From the NCBI GenBank assembly GCA_949752745.1, contig OX457026.1, forward strand, positions 77,921,756 to 77,985,755: DNA of 64,000 bases. The letters run 5' to 3'. Made by a program: the position numbers and the translations under genes. Under the pieces are notes generated by a model that worked only from the letters and a program-made list of their open reading frames with translations, was not told the origin of the DNA and did not search any database. This document shows positions 18,780 through 28,807 of the stretch, piece after piece. The DNA is from Protula sp. h YS-2021. Taxonomy: Eukaryota; Annelida; Polychaeta; Sabellida; Serpulidae. Each line of letters begins with the position of its first letter. The first letter of the stretch is position 1.

Positions 18780-19332
18780 GTAAGGAACTTTCCACTTCTG
18801 CCAATTATATATGAGCAATAGATATGAAAAATTGAAGTGAAGTTATATCAGTTTTTCTCAGGCATGCCCCTTTGTTAGTTGTTAATTGCTGAACTTCTAG
18901 GGACATGCGGGAAAATGCCAAGGTGAAAAATAAAACAAAACATGAATAACTGATTGAATGTAATGTTAGGATAGCCCGACCGCTCTTTTGCAGAATAATC
19001 AACTGCATACTCTCTCGGGCTATCGTGTTTGTTTGAGATCCTGAAACCCTTTTTTATCTCAAACTGATTGTGAGTGAGTAGAGTATTAAAGATTAACGGA
19101 TGGGTGAAATACTGCTTCTTATTATCCTTTTTTAGAAATGGAGTTTGAATACCAGAAAAAGCAAAGTTTGCACTTTTGGACACTCAGCTTTGCGAATTCA
19201 AGGGTTGCGGTATAAAAGTGGACGTTTACTAGTAAACTATTTGATAGTGCAAGTCGGCGCAATCTCTTAGCATTTTTCTGAATAATGGACTCTCGCATGC
19301 CTAGTTCATGTCTTCTTTGTGTTGGTACGCAG

Positions 19333-19751
19333 GTAATGTGATACGCCAGATCTCGGAGGGCGATTTCACAAGCGTCGTCACACACAAAAGTCAGAGTTAC
19401 GCTGCTGAGAGGTGTAATGGTACGCCTGCGACACCAGTCGTCATCCACGTGTATGACGTCATGGCGGATTGTTGGCGGCGACGCTACAGAATACGGCTGC
19501 CATGCACCAATAAGTTCGTCACGCTTTGTGTCACAGATTCACATATATACGCCGGCTGCAGCGAGGCTAATATAGTGTACGTAATGTCGCGTGATCAGAA
19601 AAAAGAGGCCAATGAAAACAAGCCAGACTGGATCAGCCAGGAAATATCTCTTTCAGATTCCATACAATTTCAACAGGCAGATTGTGTTTTGTTTTCTGAG
19701 TCTCATACTCCCCCTGAAAAACGAACGAAGAGTTGCTTGCAGCCTCCGTAG
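19333..19751 (+). CDS. Host gene, terminal coding exon
   Basis: 3' splice site ttggtacgcag (AG 19331-19332); the frame joins exon 18530-18779 across a phase 1 intron and is open to TAG at 19749-19751. The peptide continues the propeller-like pattern (VIRQISEGDFTSVVTHKSQ, VIHVYDVMADCW, FVTLCVTDSHIYAGCS) and ends in a charged tail. No canonical AATAAA is visible shortly downstream. Product unknown; a repeat-propeller protein, possibly incomplete at its N terminus here, is my best description. Confidence 0.75.
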
Positions 19752-19929
19752 TTCTCGAAAGAAAATTTAATAGAAAATTCATTTGATCTAGAGATTTATA
19801 TAAGAAGTGATTGTTCAATTATGGGCCATTTTCCATACTTGTTTGTCTTTTCGTCTAAATTTAGGAAACAAAATACTACTATAGAATAGTTTAGTTGACG
19901 TTATATCCCACCATTAATTGTCCCTACAA

Positions 19930-21020
19930 AACAGTATACGTATATTAAACCTATTTAATATCCAAAATGGGTATCTTTTCTCGGACGTATAATAAACATA
20001 TAAATTATGTATGAAAATATCCGCATTTCTAGAACCATATATTATACGTATAAAATGCGTGGGAAAAAAGATGCCCATATTGAACCCGCATATTATATTT
20101 TCCCACGAATAATATGCGCATATCAAGGAACGTTTATTACGCATATAAAATACGCGGGAAAATATATGCCCATTTTCAATGCGCATCTTATACGCATTTT
20201 TTTCCTACGCATATTATACGCGTATCTACGGACGCATATTATGCATATATTTTGCATGATAAAAAAGATGCCCATATTAGAAACGCATATTAAGCGCATT
20301 TTTACTCGCGTATATAAGACGAATATTTATTACACGCATTTTCGCCCATGCATATTATACGTGTAATATGTGGCGCATATTAAGTATTTATTTTACGTGG
20401 GATTTCCCATGTGGGTATTCCCATGTAAAATACACGTATATAATGCGTGAAAATTTCCACGTAGTAAATGCATGGGAAAATATACGCATATTATACGTAG
20501 TCTTGCAATGTGGGCCTATTATCGCAGACCGGAAACAGCCGCAATTGAGGGATAATATATTTAAATTTTGCTAAATTCTGCATATTTTGGTGGAGGGCTG
20601 CCATTTTTCTAAATATAATAGAAAGTTAGACGTGGGAATACCAATTTCACTAAAATTTTTGTGCTAAGAATTGTTTGAAGGAGTACTTTATAACTGCACC
20701 ATAGTGATAAAGGTTCATGTGCATAATGCATGTAGGACTGCTATCTGGGTCATTACATTGGTGGGCAAACTCTGAAATGCATATAAAATAAGTTTAAAAA
20801 AGGCGTGAAATCCGTCTAATATCCGTGGAAAAAAATACGTGTAAAAGGCGTTGAATAATAGATGGGAATTACGTGTAAAGTGCGTGTAAAATGCGTATAA
20901 ATTTTTACGTGGGAAAATATGCGTATTTTATACTCATTATCGATGAGCAAAATGGCCAAAATACACGTATATTACACCTAACTATCCCATTTTGCCCACG
21001 TATTTTACACGTATATATCC
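19930..21020. repeat. Degenerate array of short palindromic ACGCATATTATACG-like words
   Basis: Over about 1.1 kb the sequence is built from variants of cgcatattatacg, tacgcgtat, cgtgggaaaatatgcg and cgtgtaaaatgcg on both strands, unusually rich in CpG for an AT-rich block. There is no fixed period. Long open frames (20007-20366 + and 19914-20186 -) are consequences of the repeat. It does not match any element class I know. Confidence 0.6.
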
Positions 21021-21289
21021 GCTAAAATTTTGTCGGGATATACTTTTTTTACATGTTTTTTAAACTTTCGCTTGTTCAATAGAATTTCCTCAAGTAAGAA
21101 ACACCGTAATCTGATTGTGCACAATATGATGAACTACAATAATAAATTAATAAATCGGACACAATCGGGACTAAGCTAATTTGCCTTTCTAAGCAAGTTG
21201 CCCCTTCCTCATTTTCCACACTTTAACGCGATTACAATATTTTGATTAAACAAATGAATTATGTATTCCACATTCCATTTTTTTTTCAA

Positions 21290-21605
21290 GTTTGACAGAT
21301 GCGGAGAAAAGTCTCCCCCAACCCATCAGATTTTGCCATGCTCGGATAAAACACCCCTACCTAAAAGCATGCAATCTGTACAAAGATTTGTGCCCCCATA
21401 GGACTTTTCTCATAGGGTCTTTTTCCGCGGGGATTTTTCTCCGGGATTTGTTTGGAAGTGCTCTTAAGAACAACCCAATTTCATCCATGTTAAATATGTT
21501 CGTTGATTCATATCGGTCAGCAATAACTTGTAATATTTTTCTTCGGCTTTCTTTCACCAAGTCAAGATTAAGGCATGCTCCCCACCACACAATGACTGAA
21601 ATCTA
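21290..21605 (-). pseudogene. pogo/Tigger-like transposase fragment
   Basis: On the - strand an open stretch of about 77 residues contains IFNMDEIGLFLRALPNKS, which matches the first catalytic aspartate region (NxDExGL) of pogo/Tigger/jerky DDE transposases. The frame is short and no other catalytic motif follows, so this is a relic. Neighbouring DNA to 22300 shows no gene. Confidence 0.7.
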
Positions 21606-22930
21606 ATGGTGTTGACTTTTTCTTTCCACGAATTAGATGCCTTAAAATCAAGCCTTATTCTATTGCAAATTCTTTTGTATTTGTCTGAAATGAAGGTCTC
21701 GAAAGGGCTGCGTTGTGACACATAACCAACTGCTGATATCCTAAAACAATGGGGTTATGTGAGGCATGCATACCAGTCCCGTAAAAAAAAAGCAAGAGCA
21801 GATATTGCATGTTCTGGTGCACAAATACAATGGTCTTATCAGAGGGGAATGAAATTGAAAAGGGACTGAATAATCTGTCCGATGCAGCGAGTTGTCTGGT
21901 TTTCGAGCCTGCCCGTACCTGAAGTTTTACTGTATATTTTAAGTGGTCATCCGTGAGGTTACAACCCTTTGTCTTTTTACTTATCTCCACCTTTATATGA
22001 GTTTTCTCTTTTTCGGTGTTAAGATGGCATACATATCGAACTATAGAAACTGTTTTATACATGTGTGTCAGGCTTACGAAATGTAAGCAAAACTTAGAGT
22101 CTGGTGACGCACCTGATCATAAATTGTTTTTTAATAATCTAAGAAAAGTAAGTGTGAAAGTGTTTTCTGTTATGGAAGTACATATTTACTCTAATATATT
22201 TTACTGTATATTGTCTTATATTGCTGCCGTTGTGTCTTGAATAGCTTGACATTTTAGCTACAACTGGAGTATTTGGCAATGCGATGCCTCGTTGTGATCA
22301 CTAGGTTGAAGTTATCGGTGAACGTACCAGCTCAATGTTTCTCGTATTCTCCATCGGGCAAGGGATGCGTTAACCTGGTGAATAATCGGATCTTTCAACC
22401 TTCCTAGTCTTGGTTGATTGTACTTGGCAGATAAGATGAACGTTGACACAGAAAAATGGTTGTGCTTTTGACGTTTTCTGCTGAACCTCACCGTACGCCA
22501 CGCAAACCCTAACGCCCTTTGCTTGCCAAGGCTGTGTTGCAATTTAGTTGATAGTCGGGTGAGCACTTGTATGCTTATAGCTATGTTTCGCGTTTATTCC
22601 TATCCTGTTCTTTGCTCATAGGGCTGAGAGGACTGAGTGACCACCATCCGCAAAGGAAGAGGCATCTGGAAAAGGTGAGAAGTCCAAATTCCCACCTACC
22701 CGGTTTGATGACACGGCTTGACACTTCCTTACCCACCCTAGCCTCTGGGCTTTAGAGTGATAGAGTGACGCAACCACCATAGAAACTGGGAGATGTGGGA
22801 AGTTCCATTTCGTTTTCCCGGCAAGTGTCATGGGTTGGTACTACCTTTCCCTTACCACCCTGGGAGTATCTCTCACTGCCAAGGTACTTCTTCGATACCC
22901 AGGCATTTCACATGGACCACAGTCCTACTA
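21606..22930. other. No supported gene
   Basis: Mixed-composition DNA. A further copy of the acttatctccacctttatatg motif related to the DIRS ends lies at 21978-21998. From about 22600 the base composition becomes more GC-rich, possibly part of the decayed DIRS copy that follows. Confidence 0.35.
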
Positions 22931-22934
22931 GGCT

Positions 22935-25335
22935 TTGATTCGCTGCTTAAATCTGCATGTTTTTGGTTGTGCACAATTTCACATGTTGTCTGGGTTTCTC
23001 TTTACATCCTTTCCTTCAGCAGTCATGCAACAGCAGATATACCAGTTTCAGCTAACCACTCTACACACTCTTTTGGAGCATTTTCCAACGCATTCTGAGC
23101 CGCCATGTCCCAGCCTTGACGACATCCCAGTTGGTCCCATCGGATCGCCATGTAAATTCCAGGTGTCAGGACTTCCTTTCCCAGGCCATGTGTCTTTGTT
23201 CATCCCAGGTAGTAGTAGAATGACAATTCCCCTGCTTATGGTATCCAAGAACAGGCATCCCCCTTGGGACACCCCCCTTTGGAATATTTCCTCGGGGGTA
23301 GCAAGAATCAGAATATGAGGGAGAGAACTAACCCTACTTATTGTCCTCTGTAAAAGCGTCGACGTGACGCATTCCTGCTACACTGCTGGTCTTCAGTCAA
23401 ACGTAAGATACGCAGACATTCGGACATCCTGAGTCAACCTGAACTCTTTCCGGCCCAGTACACAGGGCGTTTGAATGATGTCTCGCACCTCCCGTCCTTT
23501 TATACGCCAGCAACCTCATTGCGGGACGATACCATTTTTATATCAAAACAGGAGCTTGGCCAGTAGCACGAAGGCCAGGTCATTTTTGCGAAGTATAGGA
23601 AGGGATGGGAGTACCCCGCCAGGCCATCAGATGGCTGATAACTGACGGCAGCTTTTGTTGATTTGTATAGATGATGGTTCGGGAATCCTTGCTAGTGCCA
23701 TAAATCCTCCTTCTCTTCAAATTCAATTCTATCAATTCCCATCCCAAGGCATTCCATCACTTCCCATCCTAGGCCTTCCATACCGCCGTACTGGTCGGTA
23801 GGAAAGATGGGACAGAAGGTCAAACTAGGGGATTCAGGCCAAGATCAGTACACCCCCGTGTGCCCATTGGGATGAAAGGCAAGGAATTCGCTTTTGCTTT
23901 TGCTTTTGCTTTTGCTGATTGTGTTCCTAGAGGAAACTGGGACCTCAATGTAGCAAGGGCTTACCTGACATAGGAAAGTTCATGAAAGAGGTAGCTTTAT
24001 GGTCCCTCACCCCTTCTTGTCCTTTGAACCTAGATGTAACGGAATCCCTCTTGGGTCTGTTTGTTGGCACAGCTACATTTAGTAAACTTTTCCACAGAGA
24101 GTTTCAAAGGCATTTAAGAGAGGCACCAACACCGAAATAAATTTCCTCGCTTATTTCCAAGACTGGATGGGGTCAGCTTTTGGCTCTCCATTCAAATCTC
24201 CTCCTCGTCCCTCTCGATTCAAACAGGCGCCACGACTTCCGCGGGAGATAATGGCAAAGAAAGTGGCTTAGACCTCCATGCAGCAAACATATAAATTAGC
24301 TGGATCTAAGTTGTATGTCTAACGCTCACCGGCTGCAACTGCCCCCAGAAAGTAGGTCAGCCGTTTCTGGTATTATACACTTTCCCCACAGGCCATCCTG
24401 TTGCAACTTCTCGTCAGTTTCATCCCTTGTTTAGGGGATGAAATAATCCTGGCGGTTGGAGGCGCCTTGTGCACTCTGCTGTCTCTGTGCAAAGTGTGGA
24501 AATGTCTCCCTATCCTATTCTCCTTACGCCTCTTACGTCAACTTCACTAAAACCACATCCACCCTACCCTCACCTCCTGGACCCCAGGATAAATGGCGGC
24601 ATATATGGAACTAGCCCCCGATCTTTCCACCAAGTCTAACGTAGAACAATTTTTGTGGCAGACGATTCCGCATTTCGGGATGCCGCTATATCCCTCACCT
24701 AGCTACCTACAATTTACCTTCTTATTGGCGCTGGCATCAGATAAAAGAAGGCGAAAGTTGCACGGCGTAGAGCAAGAGATGTTTAAAGTTAACTCCTCCT
24801 GGTACCCAGTGGTGCTAAAATCTAGGACTACCCTAATGGACGAGACCACATCGCACTAGTAGACAGGGACCTTTGAAGAGATAAGACTGCCATTCCTCTC
24901 ACCCCTCCACACGACCAATCCCATGCGTCCCCTTGCCCAGTATGAAATAAGTGAAAAGACTACCCTCCACAGAACAAAAAAACTTAATCATATCTTTCAC
25001 TCTATATATCTCGAAACAGACCATTTGTAATTATGTTAAATATACTATCGTAAAGTCCTATGCAAAGGCCAGCCAGATCACAATTTTCAAAAAGTCAAAG
25101 GAAAAGACTATGATGCTAAACACTTTAAACGCCCTACACAAGGTGTCTAAAGGTACTGGTACTGGTTGCTGTGCCTTACGTACTGGTTGCTGGGCCTCAC
25201 CAAGTATTTTTATTAAATTTATGAAAAAGCGTTTAATCAGACTAAATTATCAGACCTATATTCCATCGGCTCATTCTTTGTTGCAGAAAAAGTCATTTCT
25301 AAAACCTTTCAGGGATTATTTCCGGAAAAGTACTG
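22935..25335 (+). pseudogene. Decayed DIRS copy (Gag, RT remnants, tyrosine recombinase)
   Basis: 23355-23450 (gacgtgacgcattcctgcta..ggtcttcag) matches the Gag region 8430-8520 of the intact element. 24370-24420 resembles the RNase H/pol region near 10540. 24705-24790 encodes QFTFLLALASDKRRRKLHGV, equivalent to the recombinase LALASGKRRSEIHAL box, and 25180-25230 TGCWASPSIFIKF, equivalent to the region preceding the nucleophile. Many stops and frameshifts. The left limit is uncertain. Confidence 0.65.
23889..23917. repeat. (GCTTTT)n microsatellite
   Basis: About five copies of a 6-bp unit within the decayed DIRS copy. Confidence 0.85.
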
Positions 25336-26040
25336 ATCCAGGTTCTATTTGTTGGTCACCAACGACACAAGGGTGCAATATCAATTCCAGTTTCGGTTAA
25401 CTATTTAGTATGCCGTATTTTGATCGCATTTATTATTGTATGTTACCACAAATGGATTACATACGGATATAACAGGTAGCTCCTGACTTTAAGCGGAATA
25501 TCTCGGTAGGTCGACGGAGCAAATAGTCTTATAAACAACAGATTGAGCTGTCGTAAAGGTTGACTGTCCGTTAGCAATACAAAACAGTACACAGATTTGT
25601 CTTCTCACTTCATGGTTGATTTCTGTTAGCTCTTGTTATTTCATATTGTATTTTACCACATATTTGTGAAATATATATACTTAAAGACAAAAGTTCCAGG
25701 ACACAGTTATAATGAGTTTCCGGTTTAACGACCAAGGGTATGAAGCAAATTGTGTTACATTTATGTTTTTTGAAAGGTCTCTAATTGTCCTATTAATTGG
25801 AGTTCACTCAACCGTATCAGTAGGGTGAAAACGTTGGTTCTGCCACACTTGATGACGTCATACTGTCTGGAAGTGACGTCATAGCGTCTGGACCGGAAGT
25901 GTTGTCTGGACCGGAAGTGTTGTCTGGACCGGAAGTGAGGTGATAGGCGTCGTCATGGCAACGTATTGTTGTGATGGCAACGAAGCATAGGCGTCATAGG
26001 CGAAGCCATAGGCGTAGCCATAACCCTGATACCAAAGTGA

Positions 26041-26243
26041 GGACCCCCCCCAGGCGGCAGTCCTGACGGACCCCCCCCCCCCCCAGGCGGCAGTCCTGAC
26101 GGACCCCCCCCCCCCAGGACATACTATGTACCGACCCCCCCCCCCCCCAGGACATACTATGTACCGACCCCCCCCCAGGACATACTATGTACCGACCCCC
26201 CCCCCCCAGGACATACTATGTACCGACCCCCCCCCCCCCCCAG
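26041..26243 (+). repeat. Subterminal poly-C tandem array
   Basis: Two units of a C-tract plus aggcggcagtcctgacgga are followed by four units of a C-tract plus aggacatactatgtaccga. C-tracts are 8-16 bases. The spacer contains the near-palindrome ACATACTATGT. The right arm (42151-42285) has the complementary G-tract array with three short units and one long unit. Confidence 0.85.
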
Positions 26244-26358
26244 GAGAGCAAAAATTGTGCTGAATCAGCATGATGAAATCGTCGATTCAGCATGATAAAA
26301 TAGTATATAAGTGTAGTGACTCGAGGCTCAGACATCGTCAGACATCGTCAGACACATC

Positions 26359-26688
26359 ATGGACAACACATCAGCTACTAAGAAAGTGACCATACAATGC
26401 TACAAGTGCTGCGTGAGGTTGGAATATGAAGGACAGTCACACAACTGCCCGGTGCACCACAACGCACCACGGCATTACTGCTGCAAAACCTGTGGTGGAT
26501 TGCTCTGGTACAAGTTTACTGCAAGATTGCCAGGGCCGGAGCCATGCACGGACTGCTGGTGGTGCGGTGCGATGCTGAAAAACTTTGGCTATTACAACTT
26601 TCATCCGTTCAAGTGCTCGAGAAGGCCTTTCTCCATGGAGCAGTTTTACAGATACCAGTGTGATTGTGGAAATCCTACTTGCTGGTGA
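26359..26688 (+). CDS. Cysteine-rich protein within the left TIR
   Basis: A 109-residue protein with repeated C-x2-C pairs (CYKCCVRLEY, CCKTCGGLLW, CTDCWWCGAM) and further Cys/His, suggesting several zinc-binding knuckles. No family recognised. It follows a TATA-like stretch (tagtatataag, about 26300). A second copy lies in the right TIR (41717-42046, - strand). The first 50 residues of the two are nearly identical while the second halves differ at many positions, although flanking non-coding TIR sequence is almost identical. The second Polinton in this window has only about 420 bp before its polymerase gene and lacks this gene. Likely an accessory regulator; function unknown. Confidence 0.65.
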   Translation: MDNTSATKKVTIQCYKCCVRLEYEGQSHNCPVHHNAPRHYCCKTCGGLLWYKFTARLPGPEPCTDCWWCGAMLKNFGYYNFHPFKCSRRPFSMEQFYRYQCDCGNPTCW

Positions 26689-27108
26689 AGAAGTACTAAC
26701 ATCTTTCGGCCCTTTTAAGGGCCATCCTATATTATGAAATGAAGCAAAAACATGTCTGTCTGTGTGTGTGTGTGTGAGAGAGAGAGAATACATTTTATCA
26801 CATTTCAGGTCTAGTTGGCGGATGAATACCATTTAGCAGACTATTTGACTTCACCATCAGATGTCTCTGCTGTGCAGCAGTACAACTGTAAGTGAGACAT
26901 TCATATACACAAGTAAAATTCTGCTGAGTCAGCAATTTTAACAATTTTTGAAAAGTTACACACCATATTTTGATTACATGGAAGTAGCATAAAAGCATGA
27001 GTGAAACATGTCAACTAGTCAACTAGTGATACATTCTGCTGAGTCAACAATTTTGAACGAGTATTGAATAAGTTTGAACAATTTACACACCATATACCAT
27101 CAAAGTTT
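26689..27108 (+). other. Inner TIR, non-coding
   Basis: Contains a ggccctt-tt-aagggcc hairpin (26709-26724), the (TG)n tract and ttctgctgagtca words repeated at 26911 and 27034. The TIR homology fades at about 27045. Confidence 0.6.
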
Positions 27109-27116
27109 TATAAAAG
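27109..27116 (+). promoter_or_regulatory. TATA box TATAAAAG of the left-arm genes
   Basis: TATAAAAGGAAGAGTG here is repeated, inverted, at the start of the polymerase transcript (41332-41339). TATAAAAG also precedes the PC4-like gene at 27562-27569 and two copy 2 genes (58218, 61979), always about 50-90 bp before the ATG. Confidence 0.65.
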
Positions 27117-27176
27117 GAAGAGTGACGAGAAAACTTCACAATGTCAACATTACTTCTTCACAGATGTGTAGAGACC

Positions 27177-27566
27177 ATGGATGACGTCTTCAAAGTGAAT
27201 TATGCTGACTATGTGTTTTCAAAGCTTCCTGCTTTTGAATCGGATTGGATGCTACAAGTGAAGAACTTACATCAGCATTGGGAAGCTGTTGGAAAGACCA
27301 TTCCAAGAGATCGTTTCATCCGCTCGTTTCTACGTGAATGTGAAGATCTACATTTACCGTTAACTTATGACATTGATTCAGCATTTATCAACGCGAATAC
27401 AATTTGGGCAGTTGAGCTCATGTTAGCTGTAGCTGCAAGAATCATTTTACATTATGATGATGATGTTTCAAATAATGTATCAGAGCTTGTTCGATTCAAC
27501 CATGGACGAGTTGAAGTGAACTCAAAACTTTGCAAGGGAGCCGACTCAGCAAACAGTTGGGTATAA
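27177..27566 (+). CDS. Small helical accessory protein, paralog A
   Basis: The ATG at 27177 lies in a strong context (ACCATGG); a start at 27141 is possible but the paralogs begin MDxCFK, aligned to MDDVFK here. It is one of three related proteins in this island (others at 28295 and 29304) sharing a pattern of MD..FK..(Y/F)(A/V)D.(M/V)..L, a Gln/Leu-His-(x4)-W-(E/D) box and FL.EC. No known family recognised; predicted mainly alpha-helical by pattern. This copy is longest, about 129 residues, with an extra C-terminal stretch ending near a following TATA box. It is absent from the core Polinton gene set, so an accessory role toward the host is the natural inference. Confidence 0.6.
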   Translation: MDDVFKVNYADYVFSKLPAFESDWMLQVKNLHQHWEAVGKTIPRDRFIRSFLRECEDLHLPLTYDIDSAFINANTIWAVELMLAVAARIILHYDDDVSNNVSELVRFNHGRVEVNSKLCKGADSANSWV

Positions 27567-27569
27567 AAG
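27562..27569 (+). promoter_or_regulatory. TATA box for PC4/zinc-cluster gene
   Basis: TATAAAAG overlaps the end of paralog A and lies 78 bp before the ATG at 27647, which would be the first ATG of the transcript. Confidence 0.55.
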
Positions 27570-27646
27570 GGAGTGGACTCAGCAGAGTGAAGTCATTTCT
27601 CAGCAGACAGTTGGAGGGAGTGGATCATCAGTACATTGTGGCAGTC

Positions 27647-28270
27647 ATGGAGAACAAGACAAGCAGCTTTAAAATTAGTGCTAACTTAACCATTACTGTG
27701 GAGCATGGAGAATATGGGCCATTTCTACGCATCACACGTGGAGAGAGATGGTGTGCTTATTCACCATCTTTGTGGAAGATTGTGTGCCAGAGCTTGAAAA
27801 ATTTACGCGACATTGGCTTCAAACTATACTTAACGCAAACGAAGTGGCTTGAAGTCATTTCATACTTGGATATGCGCTATGTGAGTTTTGTGCGCACGTC
27901 ACGGTTTGAAGGGAAAGAATACACACATCACATCAACATGAATGATGGTGAATGGGAGACACTGCTTCAGGAGATGGACAACATCAACTCAGCCCTATCG
28001 CCATGTGAGGAATGTCATGTCATAACTCCTATCAAGCTGCAAAAGGATGGCCGGATGAAGGTGTCAAAGCTATCCAAGAAAAGGCTGGCTGAAGTTCAGT
28101 TGGAGAACATGAACGTACAAAATCAACTTGGACTTACCTGCGACTATTGTGGTGCTTGTGGATATGTGAAGGATTATCATTGCCACTGTCACAAGTATAA
28201 TTGCAAGATGTGTGAACCAAACAACTTCTGCGGCAAGTGTGGAGTACTTAAAGTCTGTGAAGCAAAGTAA
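27647..28270 (+). CDS. PC4-like double-repeat protein with C-terminal cysteine cluster
   Basis: 207 residues from the first ATG after the TATA box; the frame is open back to 27530 but that lies upstream of the promoter. Two PC4-like units are visible: strands plus an aromatic-containing helix in LTITVEHGEYGPFLRI..SLWKIVCQSLKNL, then YVSFVRTS..THHINMNDGEWETLLQEMDNI. PC4/SUB1 domains bind single-stranded DNA and act as transcription coactivators. The C terminus has a dense cysteine/histidine cluster (CDYCGACG, CHCHKYNCKMC, CGKCGVLKVC), likely several zinc sites. It shares the (I/L)N(L/M)N..EW..L signature with four genes at 36.1-37.5 kb. Function in replication or late transcription is inferred. 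Confidence 0.65.
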   Translation: MENKTSSFKISANLTITVEHGEYGPFLRITRGERWCAYSPSLWKIVCQSLKNLRDIGFKLYLTQTKWLEVISYLDMRYVSFVRTSRFEGKEYTHHINMNDGEWETLLQEMDNINSALSPCEECHVITPIKLQKDGRMKVSKLSKKRLAEVQLENMNVQNQLGLTCDYCGACGYVKDYHCHCHKYNCKMCEPNNFCGKCGVLKVCEAK

Positions 28271-28294
28271 AAGCCCACAAGACACTGAAACAAG

Positions 28295-28627
28295 ATGGAC
28301 GCATGTTTTAAAAAAGCTTATGTTGACTTGATGATTGCTAAACTTGCTAGCTGTGGCACTCCAGACTATCAACTTTATCATTTGGATGCTTTTTGGGATG
28401 TTGTACATCATAGTCTTGATGTGATTGAACTGCATTCAAGATTTCTTGGAGAATGTCATAAAATTGGAATAGAAGAAGATCCTGACTTTGACTTTGATTC
28501 TGCACTTTATTCTGCTTGCACTGATGTTGAAGTATATTTCACCGTGGTTGACTATTTGAGAGATTGTTGTAAAGAAGAAGTGGAAACCGAGCAGCTTTAT
28601 CAGGTAAGTTATATAAAACCTTTTTAA
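28295..28627 (+). CDS. Small helical accessory protein, paralog B (possible intron)
   Basis: 110 residues as read. Starts MDACFKKAYVDLMIAKLA and has the family pattern with LYHLDAFWDVVHH and FLGECHK. After EQLYQ the sequence CAG|GTAAGT (28601-28609) is a perfect donor, and an acceptor ttattacag ends at 28768. Splicing would replace the last six residues with a short EETNMSE ending at 28792. The sequence between also contains an open, protein-like stretch, so an indel rather than an intron is an alternative. Unknown function. Confidence 0.6.
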   Translation: MDACFKKAYVDLMIAKLASCGTPDYQLYHLDAFWDVVHHSLDVIELHSRFLGECHKIGIEEDPDFDFDSALYSACTDVEVYFTVVDYLRDCCKEEVETEQLYQVSYIKPF

Positions 28628-28807
28628 TCATCTTTGTAACAACATAGTGAATTGATAACCATGTTTTTCTTACTAGCAAATTTAGTTTTATGTGAGTGGT
28701 TTCAACGTAAACAAAGAAAGAACATGATAGAAGAGGCAGCAAATATATTAAAAGATATTTTATTACAGGAAGAAACCAACATGTCAGAATAAAGAAGCAA
28801 AGTCAAC

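Larger units (their letters stand above)
25819..27045 (+). repeat. Polinton copy 1, left terminal inverted repeat
   Basis: Pairs with 41358-42556. From the tip inward it holds two TGACGTCA sites (25853, 25874), three CCGGAAGT sites (25893, 25911, 25929), a poly-C tandem array (26041-26243), a TATA-like box, the cysteine-rich gene and a (TG)n(AG)n tract (26757-26787). The arms differ mainly in repeat copy number and in the 3' half of the gene. Confidence 0.9.

Noticed and set aside
20007..20366. 119-codon open frame on the + strand
   Set aside because: It lies wholly in the palindromic repeat array and its residues simply mirror the repeated DNA words.
26041..26243. CRISPR-like repeat-spacer look of the poly-C array
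   Set aside because: Spacers are the same rather than unique, the context is animal DNA in a Polinton TIR, and no cas genes exist.
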